From: Holosporales bacterium
GTDB taxonomy: Bacteria; Pseudomonadota; Alphaproteobacteria; Holosporales; Holosporaceae
NCBI GenBank assembly: GCA_947461445.1
Contig: CANHKV010000003.1
Coordinates: 1-64,000, forward strand
Reading direction: 5' to 3'
Length of the DNA: 64,000 nucleotides
In this document: positions 57,561 to 64,000 of the stretch, piece by piece
How positions within the stretch are numbered: the first letter of the stretch is position 1
Layout of the letters: every line of letters starts with the position of its first letter
Made by a program: the position numbers and the translations under genes
Notes under the pieces: generated by a model
What the model was told of the DNA's origin: nothing
Database searches by the model: none
Seen by the model: only the letters and a program-made list of their open reading frames with translations

Positions 57561-57574
57561 TCAAAGATTATCTA
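57554..57574 (+). terminator. Hairpin at the end of small ORF A
   Basis: TAGATAATC (57554-57562) pairs perfectly with GATTATCTA (57566-57574) across an AAA loop, followed by TCATTAATTTT. Weak, AT-rich terminator or a dyad operator. Confidence 0.45.
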
Positions 57575-57685
57575 TCATTAATTTTAACGATTCTACATTT
57601 CAAAATTCCCACATCTTTTTTTGGTGTTGGCGTTAATCAGTCAAAATTACTCGATAATTATTAATCAAAATAATTAACAACTTTT

Positions 57686-57731
57686 CAAACTTACCTAAGG
57701 AAGTTTGCGAAGCAACAGATATTGTATCTGT
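57686..57731 (+). promoter_or_regulatory. Two dyads upstream of the coupled cassette
   Basis: Dyad 1: CAAACTT (57686-57692) with AAGTTTG (57701-57707), inner CC-TAA-GG also pairing. Dyad 2: ACAGATA (57715-57721) with TATCTGT (57725-57731), 3-nt spacer, 38 nt before ORF B. Dyad 2 looks like a repressor-type operator; dyad 1 could be a second site or an RNA hairpin. Confidence 0.45.
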
Positions 57732-57768
57732 ATTTACAACTTAACTTCTTAATGAAGGAGATTTTACT

Positions 57769-57906
57769 ATGTCAAAAAATATTGGTTACCGTTGGCAAAA
57801 CTCAATTAAACGGAATTATAGATTTTACGAATATTTACAATTTTATTTATTGGAGAACGACAGTGAGAACAGTAACTTTAACTCAGCTAATCACGGGCAC
57901 ACGTAA
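57769..57906 (+). CDS. Small ORF B, 45 residues, leader of the paralogue pair
   Basis: ATG 57769 follows AAGGAG with a 9-nt spacer. The peptide is MSKNIGYRWQNSIKRNYRFY then EYLQFYLLENDSENSNFN and a short tail. It is aromatic and basic in the first half and Asn/Ser-rich in the second, with no signal peptide. Its last 44 nt overlap the GTG start of the next gene in another frame, so translation of the two is probably coupled. It could be a leader peptide or a small partner protein. Confidence 0.5.
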   Translation: MSKNIGYRWQNSIKRNYRFYEYLQFYLLENDSENSNFNSANHGHT

Positions 57907-59089
57907 TGCATTGAAGTTTTCAACTATTTTCCTAGCTTCTCAAGCAATGGGGATGGAATCCTCTAACCTTGAAGAGCACGTAATATTCAAAGCACATGGA
58001 AACCCAATAACAAAATACGATGAAATACATCGAATCACAAAAACCCCTGATTTTTTAGAACACTTTCCACAGCTTATAGATGGATCAGACGGTAACAGGG
58101 ATTGCGAACAACAGGCACTTTTAATTTACCACATTATTTGCAAAGTTGTAAATAAAAAGGATTTAACGAGCAAAGAAGTGGATTTCCTTTTAAAGGTAAT
58201 GCTGATTACCCCCAAACGTGAACTGAATAAATTTGGTCACCTGGTTAAATTTAAAGATAATGGGTTTGTTGGTTGTGGTATGAACGGAGACTACAAGAAT
58301 CTGCTGCAAACAAAAGTTGCTGAGGAAATTCTTGAGGATGTTAAAGAAAGGCTAGACCAGGAACATAAAGAAGATTGTAAGAAACGCCTTATCTTGGGTA
58401 AAGATTACAGCGAAGAATCGACAGGTCTTAAACGGTTTTCTGCTGTTGAAAATATGACTGCATTTTTACGTGGTGTGAAGGATAAAAAAATCCCTCTACT
58501 TTTAACCATCACTAAAACTGAAATAAATGACGATGGAGTAAAACTTTCAGGAATAGACAATATTTTATTTCAACATAATGGTGAAAAATTTATCCTTTTG
58601 AATAAAAATGACATAACCTTAAATTTGCCATGCATACAAATTATGGCAGTCTCTCAGCTTAAGGACGTTAAGGAAGGAGATTTTGAAGCACACATTAATA
58701 ACATCTCTCAAAATTTAGAAGATCATCTGGTTGAAGCAAGCTTTAAAGAAAGTCTCGCTAATGGAGAAGAAATTCCTAAATTTTTAATAGAGTCTACTAT
58801 ATTATCTAAAGAAGTTTTAAAGCGTTTGGAAGATGTGGAGCACAAAGAAGAACGTATGATTAACGAGAGTGGCGATAACAATACTGTGTTATATAATAAA
58901 AATACTGTGCTGTTTGCTGTCACTCATGTGCGTTGTGCAACACTTAATTATGCTAATAAGCGTTCAGAAATAACTATGAATAGTTCGAAAAGTGAATTAG
59001 AGCCAACAAAAATTGATGATAAACAAACAACAGATCCGTATGAGGTATTTAAAAAGATCAAAAAAGTTAAACTGGAAATTAAATCATGA
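57863..59089 (+). CDS. Orphan protein, paralogue with degenerate Cys/His/Asp site
   Basis: I start at GTG 57863, with GGAG eight nt upstream, giving 408 residues. The N-terminus (NALKFSTIFLASQAMGMESS) is a weak signal peptide. The protein matches the next gene in several blocks: NRDCEQQALLIYHI with Cys81 against SDCEEQATILMNLL, TPKRELNKFG against VPTRFFDPFG, and GLKRFS against GLTRIS. Where the neighbour has His224, this one has Asn233 (GIDNILF), while Asp250 is kept. So it may be a catalytically dead copy, or not an enzyme. Its stop overlaps the next start (ATGA). An in-frame ATG at 57752 is a less likely start. Confidence 0.68.
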   Translation: MRTVTLTQLITGTRNALKFSTIFLASQAMGMESSNLEEHVIFKAHGNPITKYDEIHRITKTPDFLEHFPQLIDGSDGNRDCEQQALLIYHIICKVVNKKDLTSKEVDFLLKVMLITPKRELNKFGHLVKFKDNGFVGCGMNGDYKNLLQTKVAEEILEDVKERLDQEHKEDCKKRLILGKDYSEESTGLKRFSAVENMTAFLRGVKDKKIPLLLTITKTEINDDGVKLSGIDNILFQHNGEKFILLNKNDITLNLPCIQIMAVSQLKDVKEGDFEAHINNISQNLEDHLVEASFKESLANGEEIPKFLIESTILSKEVLKRLEDVEHKEERMINESGDNNTVLYNKNTVLFAVTHVRCATLNYANKRSEITMNSSKSELEPTKIDDKQTTDPYEVFKKIKKVKLEIKS

Positions 59090-60249
59090 ATATCAAATTC
59101 TTTGTGACTTTCTTCCTCTGCCTTTTGGCAGAGGGGGGATACGCCAGCAGCCCATCTATAATTGACTTAAAAATAGAGCGGGTTTTAGAGGAAAATTCTT
59201 ATCAAGCCGAAAAATTGTGGAATTCTTATATCAAGCAGTTTAAAGAAAAAAGTACATTACCACCACAAATACGGTTATTTGACCCCGCTCAAGGACGCAG
59301 TGATTGTGAAGAACAGGCAACAATTTTGATGAATCTGCTTTTACAGAAAAAATCCTTTAAGGAGTTAGATAGGGAAACCCAACAATATTTAATACTTCGC
59401 TTCATATTTGTTCCAACAAGGTTTTTTGATCCATTTGGAATGGTTGTGAATACTTCATTAGAATCAACAATTTTACAAGCACTAGATGAAGGTGTCGTTC
59501 AAGGGTTGCGTCAAAAAATTTCAACGTATGTTGATAAAAAAATTATGGATTTAGCACATAATATGTTGCCTAAGGAAGTAGTGAATGATACTGCTTTTAA
59601 GCACACTCCGGTGGGGAAAAGAGGGCTCACACGCATTTCAACAACGGCTGGATGTATGGTTATGTTCGCTTTTGCAAAAAAATACGATATTCCTATAATA
59701 TTTCGTATTAAACGTATGAAGCCTGAAAATGGAGGGCTAAAAGGGATTGCAGAGCACTTCATTGCTTTTCGTTATGATCTGGCGACGAAAGTTTTTAAAC
59801 CATACGATTTGTTGGACTCAGAACTTGAAAAGCCTGCTTTTTTTATTCGTGCTTTTTCTATCCGAGGAGATGCATTTAATAACCAATGGTTACAATTTAG
59901 CAGCGTAAGATCTGAAAATGACTATATCCAGGCAATTAAGAGTTTTAATATTGAAAAACTCATTTGGTTAATCGCTTCTGGAGATGATTATTCTAAAAAG
60001 CGTGATTTACAAACATCAAAAATCTTAAAACCTAGGTTAGATCTTTTGAAGAATGTTCCAGCAGATGTAGAGTATACCTTTTTCAAGGATAATAAAGAGT
60101 TCTACACGTGTGCTTTGACACCACTGGCTATTCGCCATATATATCTTAGCACCTTAAAGGAACAAAAAGATGACTCAGATAGGAAAGAGTTTTCAAAGAT
60201 TTATACTGCAGATTATGTATCTTTTGAACCAGATGTGAGAATTTTTTGA
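59086..60249 (+). CDS. Exported orphan with candidate Cys-His-Asp triad
   Basis: A 387-residue protein with a clear signal peptide (MNIKFFVTFFLCLLAEGGYA, cleavage before SSPS). Conserved with the upstream paralogue are SDCEEQA (Cys74), VPTRFFDPFG, and GLTRIS. It also has IAEHFIAFRYD (His224) and KPYDLLD (Asp241). A Cys at a helix start, a His about 150 residues later and an Asp 17 further on is the order seen in papain-like (clan CA) proteases and related transferases. That reading is inference, as I cannot test the fold. ATG 59086 overlaps the upstream stop by 4 nt. A terminator follows. Confidence 0.7.
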   Translation: MNIKFFVTFFLCLLAEGGYASSPSIIDLKIERVLEENSYQAEKLWNSYIKQFKEKSTLPPQIRLFDPAQGRSDCEEQATILMNLLLQKKSFKELDRETQQYLILRFIFVPTRFFDPFGMVVNTSLESTILQALDEGVVQGLRQKISTYVDKKIMDLAHNMLPKEVVNDTAFKHTPVGKRGLTRISTTAGCMVMFAFAKKYDIPIIFRIKRMKPENGGLKGIAEHFIAFRYDLATKVFKPYDLLDSELEKPAFFIRAFSIRGDAFNNQWLQFSSVRSENDYIQAIKSFNIEKLIWLIASGDDYSKKRDLQTSKILKPRLDLLKNVPADVEYTFFKDNKEFYTCALTPLAIRHIYLSTLKEQKDDSDRKEFSKIYTADYVSFEPDVRIF

Positions 60250-60272
60250 AAAGCCAGTGAATGCAAAGCAAC

Positions 60273-60322
60273 CGTATAAACAAAGGCATCTTATGACGCC
60301 TTTGTTTATACGTCATTTTTTT
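60273..60322 (+). terminator. Strong intrinsic terminator after the paralogue pair
   Basis: CGTATAAACAAAGGC (60273-60287) pairs perfectly over 15 bp with GCCTTTGTTTATACG (60298-60312) across a 10-nt loop, then TCATTTTTTT. It closes the 57.8-60.2 kb operon. Confidence 0.9.
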
Positions 60323-60626
60323 CAAAGGATATAAAACAGAGTTTTACGTGCCCACAATCGATAAAAAAAGGTGCCTTTATGTTAAATCCTTGCATGCAAG
60401 CGGCCTGACCCCAGCAATATTTTTCCTGCAAAATAATTCAAATCAGAAAACTTTTTATGCTTAGCGGCAACGTTTTGGCATCGATTTATTAAACGACAAT
60501 CATTTAAACCCCGTCGCATTTTTAGAGATAATGCCATTTTCCATTGAAATTATTGAGTCTATCTGTTTGATTAAAACGGCATAACCAGGCAACATCGTAA
60601 ATAACCACATAAACAAGGAAAAAACC
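60323..60626. other. Intergenic 304 nt, nothing recognised
   Basis: Between the terminator and the NUDIX gene. No open frame with a ribosome-binding site and no hairpin of note. ACAAGGA stands just upstream of the NUDIX start, with a spacer of about 7 nt. Confidence 0.45.
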
Positions 60627-61136
60627 ATGAATAAGAATGGCATTCATGTGGTCATCAGAGGCGATCAAGGACATATTCTGCTCGCCTATGATCCAAGGCC
60701 CTATCCCTTTCATTATTATGAATTAAATCGTCATTTTTATGACTTGCCCGGTGGGCATATCGAATTTCAAGAATCTGCGGAAAATGCCCTGATTCGCCAG
60801 ATCAAAGAAGAGACAGGATTGGATGCAGAAATCGAAACATTCTTGGGAATGATCGAACATGCATGGTCTTTTCCGGGCGATGAAGTGTGTTGCCATACCC
60901 ATGAGATAAATATGATTTTCAAAATTCATATGACAGGCCTGTCATTGGGGGATATGATCCCTCAAAAAGAGGACCACGTTGCTTTTCAGTGGATGCCCAT
61001 TGCCCACGTGCAGGCCATGGATCTGCGCCCCTTGCCCCTGCTTTCTGTCTTGCCCCACTGGTTAGCAGGCACGGATCACGGTGTGTTTTACAGCACCATT
61101 AACCCACAAGAACGGGGAAAATGCCTACAGAAATGA
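60627..61136 (+). CDS. NUDIX hydrolase
   Basis: Members cleave nucleoside diphosphates linked to another moiety. The 169-residue protein has the Nudix box GGHIEFQESAENALIRQIKE then ETGL (about 47-70). It fits GX5EX7REUXEEXGU except that Gln replaces the Glu after Arg; the two Glu that bind metal most directly are present. The substrate is unknown. The stop overlaps a 55-residue ORF by ATGA, so the two are coupled. Confidence 0.85.
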   Translation: MNKNGIHVVIRGDQGHILLAYDPRPYPFHYYELNRHFYDLPGGHIEFQESAENALIRQIKEETGLDAEIETFLGMIEHAWSFPGDEVCCHTHEINMIFKIHMTGLSLGDMIPQKEDHVAFQWMPIAHVQAMDLRPLPLLSVLPHWLAGTDHGVFYSTINPQERGKCLQK

Positions 61137-61300
61137 TAAAAAAGATTAACAGATTAAAACAATACGCTGGATGCAAAAAAGAGAATGTCTTTTCCCAAGG
61201 CTTGGAGTTTTATCCCACCAAATTGATTCCACCAAATGTATGGACGCAGATTCTGGATGATGAGGTATATTTTTCAGTCTATGTTAAAGCAGTGCACTAA
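61133..61300 (+). CDS. Small ORF coupled to the NUDIX gene
   Basis: ATG 61133 shares ATGA with the NUDIX stop. The 55-residue product starts MIKKINRLKQYAGCKKENVF and then has LEFYPTKLIPPNVWTQILDD. It is basic at the N-terminus and has no signal peptide. I recognise no family. The coupling suggests it is translated; it could also be the remnant of a longer downstream gene cut off before fabF. Confidence 0.45.
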   Translation: MIKKINRLKQYAGCKKENVFSQGLEFYPTKLIPPNVWTQILDDEVYFSVYVKAVH

Positions 61301-61351
61301 AATGGTTGGCCAAAAAAAGTCACCTCAAAGAAATGAAAACCTCTTTTTAAA

Positions 61352-62671
61352 TTATCCCAAAAAACTGGAAAAGACCAAGCTGGCATTTGTTCCCCCAAAA
61401 CCAAAGGAATTGGATACAGCATAGTGCACACCTTTGACCGATTCTGCCTCTGGACCCACCAAATGCAAGGACGTTGATTCTGGATTGTGTAAGTTTAAAG
61501 TGGGAGGCAAAATCTGATCCTGCAGGGCCTTTAATGTAAAAATGGCCTCCACAGCGCCTGCAGCACCCAACAAATGGCCAATGGCTGATTTTGTCGAGGA
61601 AATTTTTGTTCCACTGGGGAAAATACGCTCCATGGCACGCAATTCTGCCAAATCTCCTGGTGGCGTTGATGTGGCATGGGCATTAACGTATCCAATGTCT
61701 TCTGGACGGCACCCTGCATCGTTTAATGCCATGGTGATGGCTGAAAATGCACCGTCGCCACCCTCTGGGGGTGAAGCCATATGAAAGGCATCTGCGGATA
61801 AGCCATAGCCCAAAATTTCGCCATAAATTTTAGCATTTCTGGCCAAAGCATGTTCCAGTGTTTCTAAAATCAGTACACCTGCGCCCTCACCAATAACAAA
61901 ACCGTCACGATCCTTGTCCCAAGGGCGAGAGGCTTGCTCTGGACAATCATTGCGCTTTCTAGACAGGGCCTGCATGGCATCAAAACCACCAACAGCCAGA
62001 GGACAAATGGCGGCTTCACACCCTCCTGTTACAATCACGTCCGCTTTACCACAGCGCAAAGCATTGATGGATTCGCCTATGGCATGAGATCCAGAAGAAC
62101 AGGCTGTCACCACAGAAATATTCGGACCACGGATGCCATGGGCAATGGATACATGTCCGGCTGACAAATTAATCAGGGCCGATGGTACAAAAAATGGACT
62201 GATGCGAGAACCAGCCGTAAACCGATCTGCTTCTGCCTCAATTTCAGGCAATCCACCAATGCCAGAACCTAATATCACACCGGTACGCACACTTTTTTCC
62301 ATACTGTCACGGGGATCCCAACCGGCATCTTCCAGGGCTTCTCCTGCGGCCACCAGAGCCCATCGAATAAATCGGCCCATTTTGCGTATATTCTTTTGCA
62401 AATATTCTGATGGCTGATAAGACCCCTCGGGTACTTCACCCGCAATCTGGGACTTAAATTGCTCTCTCTTATCGTACAGGGCAATGGGACGAATGCCGCT
62501 TTGTCCAGCGACAATCCGTTCCCAAACCGTGTTAACGCCACATCCCAAAGGTGTCACCAATCCCATACCCGTGACCACAATACGTCGACGTGTGGAGAGA
62601 AATGCGCTTTCAAGCATCCCAAAAGGATGCAAGGAAAAAGAATCTTGAGGAATAGGAGCCTGACGTGTCAT
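61352..62671 (-). CDS. fabF: 3-oxoacyl-ACP synthase II (FabF)
   Basis: Condensing enzyme of fatty acid elongation. The 439-residue protein has the active-site Cys in VVTACSSGSHAIG (about 190), the His pair in NAHATSTPPGD (about 330) and IGHLLGAAGAVE (about 365), and the C-terminal NSFGFGGTNAS. It has about 28 extra N-terminal residues before RRIVVTGMG. It starts on the last base of the acpP stop (TAATG). Confidence 0.96.
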   Translation of the reverse strand: MTRQAPIPQDSFSLHPFGMLESAFLSTRRRIVVTGMGLVTPLGCGVNTVWERIVAGQSGIRPIALYDKREQFKSQIAGEVPEGSYQPSEYLQKNIRKMGRFIRWALVAAGEALEDAGWDPRDSMEKSVRTGVILGSGIGGLPEIEAEADRFTAGSRISPFFVPSALINLSAGHVSIAHGIRGPNISVVTACSSGSHAIGESINALRCGKADVIVTGGCEAAICPLAVGGFDAMQALSRKRNDCPEQASRPWDKDRDGFVIGEGAGVLILETLEHALARNAKIYGEILGYGLSADAFHMASPPEGGDGAFSAITMALNDAGCRPEDIGYVNAHATSTPPGDLAELRAMERIFPSGTKISSTKSAIGHLLGAAGAVEAIFTLKALQDQILPPTLNLHNPESTSLHLVGPEAESVKGVHYAVSNSFGFGGTNASLVFSSFLG

Positions 62672-62955
62672 TATACCGCTGTGTTTGAATGAGCCGCTGT
62701 GCGATCAACGTGCGCCTGTAAATGATTGACGGCATCCCCAACGGTACGAATTTTTTCAGCTTCTGAATCTGGAATTTCGCATTTAAACTCTTCTTCTAAT
62801 GCCATGATAAGTTCTACGATATCCAGACTGTCTGCCTCTAAATCCTCTGCAAATCGGGCTTCATCAACCACTTTTTCTTCTGAAACACGCAAATTTTCCA
62901 TTACGATTTTTTTGACGCGCTCGGACGTACTTTGAACAGAACTCATTTTGATCAT
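62671..62955 (-). CDS. acpP: Acyl carrier protein
   Basis: Carries growing acyl chains on a 4'-phosphopantetheine. The 94-residue protein has [20 protein letters not shown] with the modified Ser in DSL (about 43), and an acidic helix 2. It has about 12 extra C-terminal residues rich in His/Ala/Ser. ATG 62946 is an alternative start. It overlaps fabF by one base; the acpP-fabF pair is widely conserved. Confidence 0.95.
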   Translation of the reverse strand: MIKMSSVQSTSERVKKIVMENLRVSEEKVVDEARFAEDLEADSLDIVELIMALEEEFKCEIPDSEAEKIRTVGDAVNHLQAHVDRTAAHSNTAV

Positions 62956-63122
62956 TCATTATGTTTAGATGTCCCTACTATTTATCACATTTTAAAAAGT
63001 TTGGCTAGCGCCCTTTTCAGATGGACAAAGCATTCGTTTGCCCTTACACTGAAAGATCACGTTTTTTTAGGGAAAAAGGCCTTAAAAAAAGGTTTTTTAC
63101 CCCAAGCGCAATCCCAGAGTCT

Positions 63123-64000
63123 ATGTCTTTTTACTTTGCATGCCGATTGGCGTATCGCCAGTTGTTTTACGAGCGCTCAAAAACGCTAACGGCTTTGTTC
63201 GGTGTCATGTTTGCCTGCGTACTGGTTTTTATGCAGCTGGGATTTAGAGATTCTTTGTTCCGCAGTGCCGCCAATTTGCCCCGCAATCTCAAAGGGGATT
63301 TGTTTGTCATGCACAATCAAACCAATGCCATATGGCAAGGACAACCCTTTGAAAAAACCTATTTGGCTCGATTGTATGGGCATCCAAACGTGGCCTCTTT
63401 TTCCCCCGTCTTATTATCCTCTGGAAAATGGAAGAACCCGCTGACCAAAGAAATTGCAACCATTCTGATTATTGGGATTAATCCAAAAGATTCTGTGATT
63501 TCTGGATTAGAGCAATCCCCGTCTGTTGGACTTTTAAACATGCGGAACACGCTGATTTTTGATGCATTATCCAAACCCGAATTTGGCCCTGTTTCAGATT
63601 TACTGGACAAAAATGGCCTATTGGACGTTGAAATCAACGAGGTTCACGCCAGAGCCATCGGCACCTTTCAGATGGGGGCCTCTTTTGCAGCAACGGGCAA
63701 TGGAATTGTCAGTCATTCAACCTTTTACAACCTGTTTCCCAGCACATCTAAAACCATTGCGCATATTGGGGTATTAACGGTGAAAAAGGGGGCTGATATT
63801 GTCCAAACACAAAAAGAATTAACCCAGCTGCAGTCCCCCATGATTCGGATTTTACGGTATGAAGAGTTGATCGAACACGAAGAAAATTATTGGAGAAAAC
63901 GGACATCCATTGGCTTTACCTTTGGTATGGGGGTCGCCATTGGTTTGATTGTCGGCATGGTGATTGTGTATCAAATTTTGTTCACGGACGTCAAAAATCG
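63123..64000 (+). CDS. DevC-like ABC transporter permease, partial
   Basis: ATG 63123 opens a frame that runs off the right edge (292 codons seen). The N-terminus is cytosolic (MSFYFACRLAYRQLFYERSK) and is followed by a transmembrane helix (TALFGVMFACVLVFMQLGF). Then come RDSLFRSAANLPRNLKGDLFV, a roughly 200-residue periplasmic domain, and a second helix (GFTFGMGVAIGLIVGMVIVY). This matches MacB/DevC-type permeases that work with a membrane fusion protein and an ATPase, which I expect downstream. The substrate is not known. Confidence 0.8.
   Translation, partial: MSFYFACRLAYRQLFYERSKTLTALFGVMFACVLVFMQLGFRDSLFRSAANLPRNLKGDLFVMHNQTNAIWQGQPFEKTYLARLYGHPNVASFSPVLLSSGKWKNPLTKEIATILIIGINPKDSVISGLEQSPSVGLLNMRNTLIFDALSKPEFGPVSDLLDKNGLLDVEINEVHARAIGTFQMGASFAATGNGIVSHSTFYNLFPSTSKTIAHIGVLTVKKGADIVQTQKELTQLQSPMIRILRYEELIEHEENYWRKRTSIGFTFGMGVAIGLIVGMVIVYQILFTDVKN

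Noticed and set aside
57863-60249. Classical toxin-antitoxin pair
   Set aside because: Both proteins are about 400 residues, are paralogues of each other and at least one carries a signal peptide, unlike usual toxin-antitoxin modules.

Overview
The window reads as a chromosomal segment of an alphaproteobacterium, most likely one living inside eukaryotic cells. The alphaproteobacterial signs are rpsT beside dnaA-dnaN, an AddB-type repair nuclease, dnaG-rpoD, secE-nusG-rplKAJL-rpoBC, plsY-dprA, a short RNase D and UbiA. The intracellular lifestyle is an inference. It rests on a scattered set of AT-rich, low-complexity, orphan proteins with export signals, on scrambled gene neighbourhoods, and on broken or split genes. 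A member of the Holosporales or Rickettsiales would fit, but the species cannot be named from this sequence alone.

Layout, left to right. 1-4.2 kb (minus strand): an exported orphan running off the left edge, then addB and dciA. 4.3-6.2 kb: plsY and dprA. 6.5-11.5 kb is an accessory stretch: a large exported protein with a J-domain-like HPD motif, tdk, and a hit gene with a duplicated 3' end flanking a small exported remnant. 11.9-17.6 kb (minus): dnaG, rpoD and aspS, with dnaG split by an in-frame amber codon. 18.3-21.4 kb (minus): tsaE, secG, kdsA, a small gene and kdsB. 21.5-27.9 kb: rpmE, ubiA, tRNA-Val, an MFS transporter, an MBL hydrolase, recJ and rimM. 28-31 kb (minus): rpsT, dnaA, dnaN. 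31.3-34 kb: two adjacent exported proteins, probably paralogues. 34.2-48.7 kb (minus): bamD, rnd, accD, secE, nusG, rplKAJL, rpoB, rpoC. 48.9-57.2 kb: a cation symporter, alr, a PpiD-like chaperone, birA, tRNA-Thr, lepB, rnc and a frameshifted lipoprotein gene. 57.4-60.3 kb is a second accessory island with small ORFs, dyad symmetries and two coupled paralogues. 60.6-64 kb: a NUDIX gene with a coupled small ORF, acpP-fabF, and the start of a DevC-like ABC permease.

The housekeeping genes cover replication (DnaA, beta clamp, primase, DciA), repair (AddB, RecJ, DprA), transcription (RpoB, RpoC, RpoD, NusG), translation, lipid and KDO synthesis (PlsY, AcpP, FabF, AccD, KdsA, KdsB), export (SecE, SecG, LepB, BamD, PpiD) and wall precursor supply (Alr). 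They mostly have clear Shine-Dalgarno sequences. The exported orphans mostly lack them, are visibly richer in A+T and carry internal repeats.

The most interesting items are the split primase, the coupled paralogue pair at 57.9-60.2 kb (one keeps a C/H/D constellation, the other has Asn in place of His), and the exported J-domain-like protein.
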